A stretch of 64,000 bases of DNA from Falsiroseomonas tokyonensis (GTDB lineage Bacteria; Pseudomonadota; Alphaproteobacteria; Acetobacterales; Acetobacteraceae), in NCBI RefSeq assembly GCF_019024325.1, contig NZ_JAFNJS010000001.1, forward strand, positions 744,001-808,000. The letters run 5' to 3'. Position 1 is the stretch's first letter; each line of letters opens with the position of its first letter. Under the pieces are notes generated by a model that saw only the letters and a program-made list of their open reading frames with translations, was not told the origin of the DNA and searched no databases. Made by a program: the position numbers and the translations under genes. Shown piece by piece: positions 1 to 9,332 of the stretch.

Positions 1-109
1 CCAGGGCCCGGACATCGACCAGCGTCACGATGCCCTGGGCCTTGAGGGCGGCGATCAGCCGGTCCGGCGTCGCCTCCTCATAGCCGATGGTGAAGACGCG
101 TTGGGTCAT
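1..109 (-). CDS. DUF488 family protein, N-terminal part only
   Basis: The first 36 codons are present and the gene runs off the left edge. The translation opens MTQRVFTIGYEEATPDRLI and continues with LKAQGIVTLVDVRA, which is the N-terminal pattern of the DUF488 family (a conserved TIGY/H motif followed by a strand ending in DVR). The biochemical function of the family is not established. The gene starts one base upstream of the malic enzyme stop codon, so it is probably the downstream partner in a two-gene leftward transcript. The family call rests on a short stretch only. Confidence 0.7.
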   Translation of the reverse strand, partial: MTQRVFTIGYEEATPDRLIAALKAQGIVTLVDVRAL

Positions 110-110
110 C

Positions 111-2420
111 TCACTTCGGCAGCGCCGCATGGGCGGCGAGGCAGGCAATGTCCAGGATCTGGTTCACCCCCGCCTCCATGCCGACGATCTGCACCGGCGC
201 CGACAGCCCCATCAGCAACGGCCCGATGGTCTGGGCGGAGGTCAGCCGCGGCGCCGCCTTGGTGAGGATATGCGCGGCATGCAGGCCGGGCATCACCAGC
301 ACATTGGCCGGGCCGGTCAGGCGGCAGAAGGGATAGAGCGCGGCGCGCAGGCCAGGGTCCAGCGCCACATCGGCGGCCATCTCGCCGTCATACTCGAAAT
401 CCACCTGGCGCTGGTCCAGCAGCTTCACCGCATCCCGCACATTGCCCGGGATGCTGCCCTTGGGATCGCCGAAGGTGGAGAAGGCGAGGAAGGCGACGCG
501 CGGCTCATGCCCCAGCCGGCGCGCGGCGGCCGCGGCCCGCGTCGCGATCTCCGCCAGCGTCGCCGCATCCGGGCGCTCATGGATCGCGGTATCGGCCACC
601 AGCACGGTGCCGGACCGGCGCGCCAGCATCAGCGTCAGGCCGAACAGCACCGTGCCCGGCGCCGGGTCGATCGCCGTCAGCACGCCTTCCAGCGTCGCCG
701 CATAGCTGCGCGTCGCGCCGGTGACCATCGCATCCGCATCGCCGGCGGCCACCATGCAGGCGGCAAACACGTTGCGATCCAGGTTCACCAGCCGCTGGCA
801 GTCGCGCTGCAGGAAGCCCTCGCGCTGCTTCTTGGCATAGAGCCATTCGGCATAGGCGGTGTTGCGGTCCGACAGCCGCGCATTGTGGATCTCGATCCCC
901 TCCGGCATGGCGATGCCGAGGCCAGCCACCACCGCATTCACCCGATCCTCCCGCCCCACCAGTATGGGCGTGCCGTAGCCGGCATTGCGGAAGGCGATGG
1001 CGGCGCGGATCACGCGCTCCTCCTCGCCTTCGGCGAAGACCACGCGGCGCGGGTTCGCCTGCACGCGCTCCGCGATCGCCTCCATCGCATGGGCGGTGGA
1101 ATCGAGGCGCCCGGCCAGGTCGCGCGCATAGCGATGCAGGTCCATGATCGGCTTGCGCGCGACGCCGCTTTCCATCGCCGCCTTGGCGACGGCGGGCGGG
1201 ATGCGGCTGATCAGGCGCGGGTCGAAGGCGTTCGGGATGATGTAGTCCGGCCCGAAGCGCAGGGACTTGCCGGCGCCGGCGCCCGCCACCTCCTCCGGCA
1301 CATGTTCGCGCGCCAGCAGCGCCAGGGCATGGGCGGCGGCCACCTTCATCGGGTCGTTGATCGTGCTGGCCCGCACATCCAGCGCGCCCCGGAAGATGAA
1401 GGGAAAGCCGAGGACGTTGTTCACCTGGTTCGGATAGTCGCTGCGCCCGGTGGCGATGATGCAGTCCGGCCGCACCGCCCGCGCCTCATCCGGCGTGATT
1501 TCGGGGTCGGGGTTCGCCATGGCGAAGATGATCGGGTGGGCTGCCATGCTGCGCACCATTTCGGGCGTCACCGCGCCCTTCACGGACAGGCCCATGAAGC
1601 AGTCGGCACCCTCCATCGCCTGGGCCAGGGTGCGGCAATTCGTGTCGGCGGCATGCGCCGACTTCCACTGGTTCATGCCCTCCGTCCGGCCGCGATAGAT
1701 GACGCCCTTGGTATCGGCCAGGATCACATGCTGCGGGTGGATGCCCATGGCCTTCACCAGCTCGGCACAGGCCACCGCCGCCGCACCGGCGCCGTTGATC
1801 ACCAGCTTGACGGATTTCAGGTCGCGGCCTGTCAGGTGGCAGGCATTGATCAGCCCGGCGGCGGCGACAATCGCCGTGCCGTGCTGGTCGTCATGGAAGA
1901 CGGGAATGTCCATCAGCTCGCGCAGCCGCTGCTCGATGACGAAGCATTCCGGCGCCTTGATGTCCTCCAGGTTGATGCCGCCGAAGGACGGGCCGAGGTA
2001 GCGCACCGAATTGACGAAGGCGTCCACATCCTCCGTGTCCAGGCAGAGGTCGATGGAATCGACATCGGCGAAGCGCTTGAACAGCGCGGCCTTGCCCTCC
2101 ATCACCGGCTTGCTGGCCAGCGCGCCGAGATTGCCCAGCCCCAGCACCGCCGTGCCGTTGCTGATGACGGCGACGAAATTGCCCTTGCTGGTATAGTCGT
2201 AGGCTAGCGCCGGGTTCTTGTGGATCTGCAGGCAGGGCGCCGCCACGCCCGGGCTGTAGGCGAGCGAGAGGTCGCGCGCGGTGGTCAGCGGCTTGGTCAG
2301 CCGGATCTCCAGCTTGCCCGGCCGGCCCTCGGCATGCATCGCCAGCGCTTCCTGGTCGGTGATGCGGGCGGTGCGGGTATCGGCCAGCGCCTCGCCCGGC
2401 TGCTTGCGCGCGTCGTCCAT
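111..2420 (-). CDS. maeB: NADP-dependent malic enzyme with phosphotransacetylase-like C-terminal domain
   Basis: Oxidative decarboxylation of malate to pyruvate, cytosolic, feeding pyruvate and NADPH to gluconeogenesis and biosynthesis. The 769-residue product has the MaeB layout: an N-terminal malic domain (motif LTTARDLSLAYSPGVAAPC), a central nucleotide-binding domain with VINGAGAAAVAC near residue 190, and a C-terminal phosphate acetyl/butyryltransferase-like domain from about residue 430 that is regulatory in this family. The length matches the roughly 760-residue hybrid enzymes. I chose the ATG at 2420 (MDDARK) over an in-frame ATG 12 codons upstream because that region reaches toward the divergent mutS gene. 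The family assignment is firm. Confidence 0.95.
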   Translation of the reverse strand: MDDARKQPGEALADTRTARITDQEALAMHAEGRPGKLEIRLTKPLTTARDLSLAYSPGVAAPCLQIHKNPALAYDYTSKGNFVAVISNGTAVLGLGNLGALASKPVMEGKAALFKRFADVDSIDLCLDTEDVDAFVNSVRYLGPSFGGINLEDIKAPECFVIEQRLRELMDIPVFHDDQHGTAIVAAAGLINACHLTGRDLKSVKLVINGAGAAAVACAELVKAMGIHPQHVILADTKGVIYRGRTEGMNQWKSAHAADTNCRTLAQAMEGADCFMGLSVKGAVTPEMVRSMAAHPIIFAMANPDPEITPDEARAVRPDCIIATGRSDYPNQVNNVLGFPFIFRGALDVRASTINDPMKVAAAHALALLAREHVPEEVAGAGAGKSLRFGPDYIIPNAFDPRLISRIPPAVAKAAMESGVARKPIMDLHRYARDLAGRLDSTAHAMEAIAERVQANPRRVVFAEGEEERVIRAAIAFRNAGYGTPILVGREDRVNAVVAGLGIAMPEGIEIHNARLSDRNTAYAEWLYAKKQREGFLQRDCQRLVNLDRNVFAACMVAAGDADAMVTGATRSYAATLEGVLTAIDPAPGTVLFGLTLMLARRSGTVLVADTAIHERPDAATLAEIATRAAAAARRLGHEPRVAFLAFSTFGDPKGSIPGNVRDAVKLLDQRQVDFEYDGEMAADVALDPGLRAALYPFCRLTGPANVLVMPGLHAAHILTKAAPRLTSAQTIGPLLMGLSAPVQIVGMEAGVNQILDIACLAAHAALPK

Positions 2421-2569
2421 GGTCCGTGTCTTCCCCAACTCACGTTGCCCCTTCATCGCAGCCCGGCGCAGGCCTGGGAAGACAGCCGCTTCGCAGCTGC
2501 GTTGCCCGCCTTTCGGCGGCTAAGCGCAAGGCCCTTCGCAGCCGCGGCGCGGCGGTCTATCGAGGACCG

Positions 2570-5302
2570 GTGAGCGATCCCGCCAACCTCCCGCCCGCCG
2601 AAGGCGCCACTCCGGCCCTGTCGCAATGGTTCGCTGCGAAAGCCGCGCATCCGGATGCGCTGGTCTTCTTCCGCATGGGCGACTTCTTCGAAATGTTCTT
2701 CGGCGATGCCGAGACGGCCTCCGCCGCGCTCGACATCGCCCTGTCCTTCCGCGGCGAGCATCGCGGCCAGCCGGTGCCGATGTGCGGCGTGCCGGTGCAT
2801 GCCTGGGAGGCCTATCTGGCGCGGCTGATCCGCCAGGGCCACCGCGTCGCGATCTGCGACCAGATGGAAACGCCGGAGGAGGCGAAAAAGCGGAAGGCCC
2901 CCACCATCCGGCGCGAGGTGGTGCGCGTGGTGACGCCGGCCACGGTGACGGAGGACGGGCTGCTCGACGCCGCCCGCCCCGCCTGGCTGCTGGCGCTGGC
3001 CGAGACCGACGGGGACCTGGCCGCCGCCTGGGTCGATGTCTCGACCGGCGCCTTCGAGACCATGGGTCTGGCCCGCGCCGAGCTCGGCGCCCTGCTGGCG
3101 CGGATCGAGCCGGTGGAGGCCTGCGCGCCGCGCGAGCTGGCGGAGCTGCCGGACCTCGCCCAGCGCCTGCCCGGCCGCATCGCCGAACGCGCCCCGCCGC
3201 GCGATCCGGCCCGCCTGCTGCGGGAGGCCTTTGGCGTCGCCACGCTGGACGGCTTCGGTCGCTTCTCCCCCGCCGAACTTTCGGCGGCGGCGCTGGCCCT
3301 GTCCTATGTCCGCGAAACCCAGGCCGGCGCCCTGCCGCGGCTGGACCCGCCCCGCCCGCAGGCCGGCGCCGCCGGCACGCTGGCGCTGGATGCCGCGACG
3401 CGGCGCAGCCTGGAAATTTTACGGGATCAGCGCGGCGGGACCGAGGCCACGCTGTTTGCCGCCGTCGATCGCACGCTGACCGCGGCCGGCGCCCGCGAAC
3501 TCGCCGCCCGCCTGTCCGCGCCCCTGGCCGAGGCCGAGGCCGTTTCCGCTCGGCATGATGCGGTGGCCTTCCTGCTGGGCGCGGAAGCCACACGCATGGC
3601 CCTGCGCGGCACGCTGAAGGGCGCCCCCGACATGGCCCGGGCGCTCGGCCGCCTGGCGCTGGACCGCTTCTTCCCGCGCGATCTTTCCGCACTCGCCAGC
3701 GGTTTTGCGCGCGCCGAGCAGGCCGCCGAGGCGCTGGACGCCGCCCCCATCCCGCCCCCGCCGCTGATCACCGAGGCGCGCGCCGCCCTGCGCCTGGACC
3801 CGACGCTCGCCGCCGAATACGGCCGCGCGCTGAACGCCGAAAAAATGCCGGCGCGGCTGGAAGATGGCGGGGTGATCGCCGCCGGCTATGACGGGGAGCT
3901 GGACGCGCTGCGCCGCCTGCGCGATGGGGCGCGGGAGGCGGTGGCGGCGCTGCAGATGGACCTCGCCCAGGCCTGGGGCGTCGCCAGCCTGAAGATTCGC
4001 CACCACCAGCAATTCGGCTTTCTGGCAGAACTCCCCGCCGTCGCCGGCCAGAAGCTGGTGCAATCCCCGCCGGTCGCCGCCGGCCAGCCGATGGCGCCCA
4101 TCCTGCGCCAGACCATGGCGAACGCCATGCGCTTCACCTGCACCGCGCTCGCCGAGCTGGACCGCAAGGTGGCGGAGGCCGGGGAGCGTGCCGCGCAACG
4201 CGAACGCGCCTGCATCGCCCATCTGAAACGCCTAGCCTTGGCCGCCGGCAGCGCCATTTCGGACGCCGCCCGGGCGCTCGCGGAACTCGACCTGCACGCC
4301 GCCAGCGCGCAGCTCGCCACCGAAGGCGGCTGGTGCCGGCCGGAACTCACCGAGCGCGCGGAATTCTGCATCACCGCCGGCCGCCATCCGGTGGTGGAAG
4401 CCGTCCAGAAACGCGCACGCGGCCCGGCCTTCGTGCCGAATGACTGCGACCTGTCGCCGGGCCGCCGCCTGTGCCTGCTGACCGGCCCGAACATGGCGGG
4501 CAAGTCCACCTGGCTGCGGCAGAATGCGCTGATGGTGGTGCTGGCCCAGGCGGGCCTTTTCGTGCCCGCCACCGCCGCCCGCATGGGCCTGGTGGACCGG
4601 CTGTTCTCCCGCGTCGGCGGCGGTGACGACATCGCCGGCGGGCGATCGACCTTCATGGTGGAAATGGCCGAGACCGCCGCCATCCTCAACCAGGCCACCG
4701 CCCGGTCCCTGGTCGTGCTCGACGAGGTCGGCCGCGGCACCGCCACCTGGGATGGCCTCGCCATCGCCTGGGCGGTGCTGGAGGCGCTGCACGACCGCAT
4801 CCGCTGCCGCGCCATCTTCGCCAGCCATTTTCATGAACTGACCGCCCTGGCTGGTCGCCTGCCCGAAGTGCAGCTCGCCCGCATGCAGGTGCGGGAATGG
4901 CGGGGGGAGGTGGTGTTCCAGCACCTGGTCGGCCCCGGCGCCTCCGAACGCTCCTGGGGCGTGCATGTGGCCCGCCTGGCCGGCGTGCCGCGCCCAGTCC
5001 TGAAACGCGCGGCCGAAGTGCTGGCGGCGCTGGAGGCCCGCGCGCGGGCCGGCGGCCCGGATACGCTGGCGGACGAACTGCCGCTTTTCGCCGCTCGCCC
5101 TTCCTCTGGCCCCACCGCCCCGCAGACCCCGCTGCACGCGGAACTTGCCGCACTGGACCCCGATGCGCTTTCCCCGCGAGAGGCGCAGGACGCGCTCTAC
5201 CGGCTGAAGGCTCTGGCGGAGCAGATGAATGATTCGGCTGCGGAAGTTATCGCAGCGCAACACGAGAAGACTGTCGCTGGCGCGGGTGACACGGTAGTGT
5301 GA
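2570..5302 (+). CDS. mutS: DNA mismatch repair protein MutS
   Basis: Recognises base mismatches and short loops and starts mismatch repair together with MutL. The 910-residue product shows the N-terminal mismatch-binding motif GDFFEMF near residue 37 (the FxE wedge), a long clamp/lever region, and the C-terminal ABC-type ATPase with Walker A GPNMAGKST near residue 640 and Walker B LVVLDEVGRGT near 715. An ATG at 2426 would add 48 low-complexity residues; the GTG at 2570, preceded by GAGGA, fits the family N-terminus better. glnD follows within a few bases, so the two are probably co-transcribed. Confidence 0.95.
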   Translation: MSDPANLPPAEGATPALSQWFAAKAAHPDALVFFRMGDFFEMFFGDAETASAALDIALSFRGEHRGQPVPMCGVPVHAWEAYLARLIRQGHRVAICDQMETPEEAKKRKAPTIRREVVRVVTPATVTEDGLLDAARPAWLLALAETDGDLAAAWVDVSTGAFETMGLARAELGALLARIEPVEACAPRELAELPDLAQRLPGRIAERAPPRDPARLLREAFGVATLDGFGRFSPAELSAAALALSYVRETQAGALPRLDPPRPQAGAAGTLALDAATRRSLEILRDQRGGTEATLFAAVDRTLTAAGARELAARLSAPLAEAEAVSARHDAVAFLLGAEATRMALRGTLKGAPDMARALGRLALDRFFPRDLSALASGFARAEQAAEALDAAPIPPPPLITEARAALRLDPTLAAEYGRALNAEKMPARLEDGGVIAAGYDGELDALRRLRDGAREAVAALQMDLAQAWGVASLKIRHHQQFGFLAELPAVAGQKLVQSPPVAAGQPMAPILRQTMANAMRFTCTALAELDRKVAEAGERAAQRERACIAHLKRLALAAGSAISDAARALAELDLHAASAQLATEGGWCRPELTERAEFCITAGRHPVVEAVQKRARGPAFVPNDCDLSPGRRLCLLTGPNMAGKSTWLRQNALMVVLAQAGLFVPATAARMGLVDRLFSRVGGGDDIAGGRSTFMVEMAETAAILNQATARSLVVLDEVGRGTATWDGLAIAWAVLEALHDRIRCRAIFASHFHELTALAGRLPEVQLARMQVREWRGEVVFQHLVGPGASERSWGVHVARLAGVPRPVLKRAAEVLAALEARARAGGPDTLADELPLFAARPSSGPTAPQTPLHAELAALDPDALSPREAQDALYRLKALAEQMNDSAAEVIAAQHEKTVAGAGDTVV

Positions 5303-5307
5303 CAGGA

Positions 5308-8133
5308 ATGACCGTCAGCCTCGGCCAACCGCCCACCCCAGCGGCTGCTCTTGCCCTCCCGGCCGAACCGCCCGAGGTCCTGCCGGATCTCATCGCGGGA
5401 CTGGTCGATGGCCGGCCGGTTGCGCGCGACATCGCGCTCGGCCTGCTACGCCGCCAGCTCGGCCGCATCCAGGGCCGGGTGCAGCGGGCCTTCGAGGCGC
5501 ATGACCTCTCCGGCCTCGGCGCCGCACGCTGGCTGGCCGCACTGACCGACGGCATCGTCGCCGCGATCCACAGCTATACCCTGGCCGCTTGCGCCGATCC
5601 GGCGATCAGCCCGGGCGCCGAGGCCGCGGCGGAACCGCCCGTCGCACCGGCGGCGGAGCCGCCCTTCGCCCTGATCGCCACCGGCGGCTATGGCCGCGGC
5701 GTCCTCGCCCCCTATTCCGATATCGACCTGCTCTTCCTGTCGGAGAAGCCGCTCGGGCCGCAGGGGCGGCGGTCGGTCGAATTCCTGCTGTATCTGCTCT
5801 GGGACCTCGGGCTGAAGGTGGGGCATGCCACCCGCACGGTCGCGGAGTGCATCGAGGATTCCCGCGGCGACGTCACCATCCAGACCGCGCTGATCGATGC
5901 CCGCTTCCTGGCTGGCGAGCGTGCGATCTTCGAGCGCTTCGACACCGCCTTCCTCGCCGCCCGCAAGGCCAGCGGCCTGGCGCCCTTCCTGGCGGCGAAG
6001 CGCGCGGAACGCCAGGCGCGGCACGCCCGCTACGGCGAAAGCCCCTTCCTGGTGGAACCCCATGTGAAGGAAGGCCGCGGCGGGCTGCGCGACCTGCAAA
6101 CGCTCTACTGGCTCGCACGCCATGCCTTCGGCGTGCAGCGCATGCCGGAACTGGTCGGCGCGGACAGCCCCGGCGGCGGGCTGCTGACCCCGCAGGAAGC
6201 CCGCGCCATCCGCCGCGCCTGGAACTTCTTGTGGACCGTCCGCTTTCACCTTCACTACGTGACCGGCCGAGCGGAAGAACGCCTGACCTTCGACCTGCAG
6301 CCCGTCGTCGGTGCCCGGATGGGATACACACGACATGGTGTTCAGGACGGCGTCGAGCGCTTCATGAAGCACCTGTTCCTGACAGCCCGGGACGTGGTGC
6401 GCCTGACCCGGCTGCTGGAACCCGCGCTGGAACGCGCGGCGCTTGGGCCCCCCGCCGTGCTGCCCGCCGGCGATGCCGCGCTCTCCCAGGCCGGCATGGC
6501 GCTGGCAGACGGGAAAGTGCTGTTCGCGCCGGACCGGAACATCGCCGCCGACCCCGCCATCATGCTGCGCCTGGTGCGCGCCGCGCGGGACCGGAACCTG
6601 GAAATCCACCCGCTGGCGCATCGCGCGCTGATCCGCAATGCGCGCTACGCCCAGCAGCTGCGCGACGACCTGCCCGCCAATGCGCTGTTCCTCGACCTGC
6701 TGACCGGCCGCGACCCGGCGCGCTTCATGCGCGTGCTGAACGAGGTGGGCTTCCTGTCCCGCTTCATGCCGGACTGGGCCCGCATCGTCGGCCTGATGCA
6801 GTTCGACACCTACCACGTCTTCACCGTGGAGGAGCACACGATCGAGGCGATCGGCGTGCTGGCCGCCCTGGAACGCGGCGAGCTGGGAGAGGTCGCGCCG
6901 GTCGCCTCCGAGCTCATCGGCCAGATCCAGTCGCGCCGCGCGCTGTACGTCTCCGTCCTGCTGCATGACATCGCCAAGGGCCGCGGCGGCGACCATTCGG
7001 AAATGGGCGCGCAGATCGCGCTGGAGATCTGTCCCAAGCTCGGCCTGTCGCCGGAGGAGACGGAGACCGTCTCCTGGCTGGTGCTGAACCACCTGCTGAT
7101 CAGCCAGACCGCCTTCAAGCGCGACATCGACGACCCCAAGACCATCCTCGACATCGCCGAGACCGTCCAGTCCCCCGAACGCCTGCGGCTGCTGCTGGTG
7201 ATGACCGTCGCCGATATGCGCGCCGTGGGCCCGAAGGTCTGGAACGGCTGGAAGGCGACGCTGCTGCGCGAACTGTATTGGCGCGTGGCGGAAGTGCTGG
7301 CCGGCGGGCTTTCCGTGCCGGAGCGCGACACCCGCGTGGCCCGGGCGCGGGCCGCCGCCGCGGCGCTGCTGACGCACCAGACCAAGGCGGAGACCGACCT
7401 GTTCCTCGGCCTCGGCTATCCCGGCTACTGGCTGTCCTTCGATCCCGAGACGCATGCCCGCCACGCCGAGATGATCCGCGAGGCCGAGGCCGACAACGCC
7501 CCGCTGACGGTCCGCACCCGCGTGATCGAGGCGCGCTCCGTCACCGAGGTCACCGTCTACTGCTCCGACCACCCCGGCCTGTTCAGCCGCATCGCCGGCG
7601 CGCTGGCGGTGGCCGGCGCCAGCATCGTCGATGCGCGCATCCACACCATGACCAATGGCATGGCGCTCGATACCTTCTGGGTACAGGACGCTGCCGGCGG
7701 TGCCTTCGACGCGCCGCATCGCCTGGCGCGGCTGGCCGTGCTGATCGAGCAGTCGCTGTCCGGCCGCCTGCGGCTGGAGGAGGAAATCGCCAAGGTGCGT
7801 CGCGAACCGGCCCGGCTGCGCGCCGTGACCATCCCGCCCCGCGTCGTGCTGGACAACCATGCGTCGAACACCCACACGGTGATCGAGGTGAATGGCCGCG
7901 ACCGGCCCGGCCTGCTGCATGCGGTGACGGCGGCGATCAGCGGCCAGGGCCTGCAGATCGCCAGCGCCCATATCACCACCTATGGCGTGCGGGCGGTGGA
8001 CGTCTTCTACGTGAAGGATGTCTTCGGGCTGAAGGTGGAGAATGAGCGCAAACTGGCGGCGCTGCGCAGCGCCCTGCTGGTGGCGCTCGGCGCGCCGGAC
8101 ATTCCCGGCGACGGGGCCGTGCGGATCGTCTGA
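5308..8133 (+). CDS. glnD: [Protein-PII] uridylyltransferase / uridylyl-removing enzyme GlnD
   Basis: Glutamine sensor that uridylylates and deuridylylates PII proteins and so controls nitrogen assimilation. The domain order is complete: a nucleotidyltransferase domain with GGYGRG and YSDIDLLFL near residues 125-145, an HD hydrolase domain with LLHDIAKGRGGDHS near 550, and two C-terminal ACT domains (SDHPGLFSRIAGALAVAGAS and RDRPGLLHAVTAAISGQG). The length of 941 residues is typical. A GTG at 5299 overlapping the mutS stop is an equally possible start and would add three residues. mutS-glnD adjacency is seen in other alphaproteobacteria. Confidence 0.95.
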   Translation: MTVSLGQPPTPAAALALPAEPPEVLPDLIAGLVDGRPVARDIALGLLRRQLGRIQGRVQRAFEAHDLSGLGAARWLAALTDGIVAAIHSYTLAACADPAISPGAEAAAEPPVAPAAEPPFALIATGGYGRGVLAPYSDIDLLFLSEKPLGPQGRRSVEFLLYLLWDLGLKVGHATRTVAECIEDSRGDVTIQTALIDARFLAGERAIFERFDTAFLAARKASGLAPFLAAKRAERQARHARYGESPFLVEPHVKEGRGGLRDLQTLYWLARHAFGVQRMPELVGADSPGGGLLTPQEARAIRRAWNFLWTVRFHLHYVTGRAEERLTFDLQPVVGARMGYTRHGVQDGVERFMKHLFLTARDVVRLTRLLEPALERAALGPPAVLPAGDAALSQAGMALADGKVLFAPDRNIAADPAIMLRLVRAARDRNLEIHPLAHRALIRNARYAQQLRDDLPANALFLDLLTGRDPARFMRVLNEVGFLSRFMPDWARIVGLMQFDTYHVFTVEEHTIEAIGVLAALERGELGEVAPVASELIGQIQSRRALYVSVLLHDIAKGRGGDHSEMGAQIALEICPKLGLSPEETETVSWLVLNHLLISQTAFKRDIDDPKTILDIAETVQSPERLRLLLVMTVADMRAVGPKVWNGWKATLLRELYWRVAEVLAGGLSVPERDTRVARARAAAAALLTHQTKAETDLFLGLGYPGYWLSFDPETHARHAEMIREAEADNAPLTVRTRVIEARSVTEVTVYCSDHPGLFSRIAGALAVAGASIVDARIHTMTNGMALDTFWVQDAAGGAFDAPHRLARLAVLIEQSLSGRLRLEEEIAKVRREPARLRAVTIPPRVVLDNHASNTHTVIEVNGRDRPGLLHAVTAAISGQGLQIASAHITTYGVRAVDVFYVKDVFGLKVENERKLAALRSALLVALGAPDIPGDGAVRIV

Positions 8134-8209
8134 CCGGCCGCGGCCGGCGACATAACAGTTCCTTTATCGGAATGGGTGCAGCAAGCTTCCTGCCGCAAGG
8201 AGGTTTCGC

Positions 8210-8914
8210 ATGTTCCGCCCCATTCCCGCTCTGCTCGCCTTGCTGCTGCTGGGCGCCTGCGCCCAGGCCACGGTCGCCCCGCTGGCCCCTGCCACACCCG
8301 GCCTTCCCGCCGCGGACCGCCTGCCGGCGCCGGCGCAGATCGTGGTGGAGCGCTTTGCGCTGGACCCGCGCCAGGTGACGCTGGATGCCGCGCCGCTGCT
8401 GCGGGCGCAGCGCGCCATGAACGGTAACGACGCCGCTGCCCGCCGCGCGGCGGCGGAGGAAGCCATCGCCGGCTTCCAGACCGCCCTGGTGGCCGCGCTG
8501 CGCGAGCGCGGTTTCACCGCCGCCCCCGCCGCCGAGGCCGGCGCGGCCACGGCCGCGACGCCCCGCCTACTGGTGCAGGGCCGCTTCACCGCGCTGGAGG
8601 AAGGCAACCGCGCGCGGCGCACCGTCATCGGCTTCGGCCTGGGCGCCAGCCGGGTCGCCGGCCATGCCGTGCTGGCCTTCCAGGACGTGGCCGGGGCCGC
8701 ACCGCGGGAGGTGGACAGCTTCGCGCTGGATGCCGATAGCGGCCGCATGCCCGGCGGCGTGATCGGCGCCGGGCGGGGCGCCGGCATGGTGGTGGCCGGC
8801 ACCGCGATCCGCGGCGCCATGGGCGAGGCCCGCGGCCCGCAGGAAATCGGCGCCCTGGCCCGCGGCACCGCGGACCGGATTGTGGCTTATGCGACGGCGC
8901 AGGGGTGGCGCTGA
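8210..8914 (+). CDS. DUF4410-like putative lipoprotein
   Basis: A 234-residue exported protein. Residues 1-17 form a lipoprotein signal ending in the lipobox LLGAC, so it is probably acylated and held in the outer membrane or periplasm. The mature part has the pattern of DUF4410-type proteins: VERFALDP, a stretch with many charged residues, LVALRERGF-like helix, LLVQGRFTALEEGNR, then a glycine-rich segment with GAGRGAGMVVAG. A good ribosome binding site, AAGGAGG at about 8198-8204, fixes the start. No function is known; it may be a single-gene transcript after glnD. Confidence 0.7.
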   Translation: MFRPIPALLALLLLGACAQATVAPLAPATPGLPAADRLPAPAQIVVERFALDPRQVTLDAAPLLRAQRAMNGNDAAARRAAAEEAIAGFQTALVAALRERGFTAAPAAEAGAATAATPRLLVQGRFTALEEGNRARRTVIGFGLGASRVAGHAVLAFQDVAGAAPREVDSFALDADSGRMPGGVIGAGRGAGMVVAGTAIRGAMGEARGPQEIGALARGTADRIVAYATAQGWR

Positions 8915-8926
8915 GTCGGCCCCGCC

Positions 8927-9316
8927 TCAGACCTCCACCTTGTAGTCCAGCCCGATCTCATCCCCCGGCAGGCCGCGAATGCCCCAGGCGCTGCGCGGGC
9001 TCTCCTGAAGCGTGATCTCGATGTCCTGGGGCGTGATGCCGGTGGCCTCCGGGATGCGCGCGAAGAGGCCGCGGATCAGGGCCTTCTTCGCCTCGGGCGA
9101 GCGGCCTTCGAACAGGCTGATCTCGATGATGATGTAGTGTGCGCTGCGGTCGGGCGGGTGGATGAAGTCCTCGGCGTCGAGGCCGATGAAGCGGTGGAAG
9201 CGTTTCTCCGCCGGATAGGCCAGGGCCTGCATGACCGCGGCATGGATCGCATCCGAGAGGGCGGTCCGCAGCGGGGCCAGGGTGGCGCGGCGACCGTAGA
9301 TCTTGACCTGCGCCAT
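8927..9316 (-). CDS. Tautomerase-superfamily protein without the usual N-terminal proline
   Basis: A 129-residue small enzyme-like protein of the group that resembles 4-oxalocrotonate tautomerase fused as a tandem beta-alpha-beta fold (motifs FHRFIGLDAEDFIHPPDRS and IIEISLFEGRSPEAKKALI). In classic members the catalytic residue is Pro1 after Met removal; here the protein starts MAQVKIYG, so that proline is absent. As I recall, other members of this subgroup also begin this way, which leaves the activity open. It is the last gene of the leftward aroE-coaE-dnaQ-lutA unit, 16 bp after lutA. The family is fairly certain, the reaction is not. Confidence 0.7.
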   Translation of the reverse strand: MAQVKIYGRRATLAPLRTALSDAIHAAVMQALAYPAEKRFHRFIGLDAEDFIHPPDRSAHYIIIEISLFEGRSPEAKKALIRGLFARIPEATGITPQDIEITLQESPRSAWGIRGLPGDEIGLDYKVEV

Positions 9317-9332
9317 GCCGGCCCGCCGCGCC

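Noticed and set aside
87-2207. 706-codon open frame opposite the malic enzyme gene
   Set aside because: Antisense shadow of maeB; the composition is dominated by Arg, Gly, His and Gln with no recognisable domain.
5446-7971. 841-codon open frame opposite glnD
   Set aside because: Antisense shadow of glnD, which has all expected domains and motifs.
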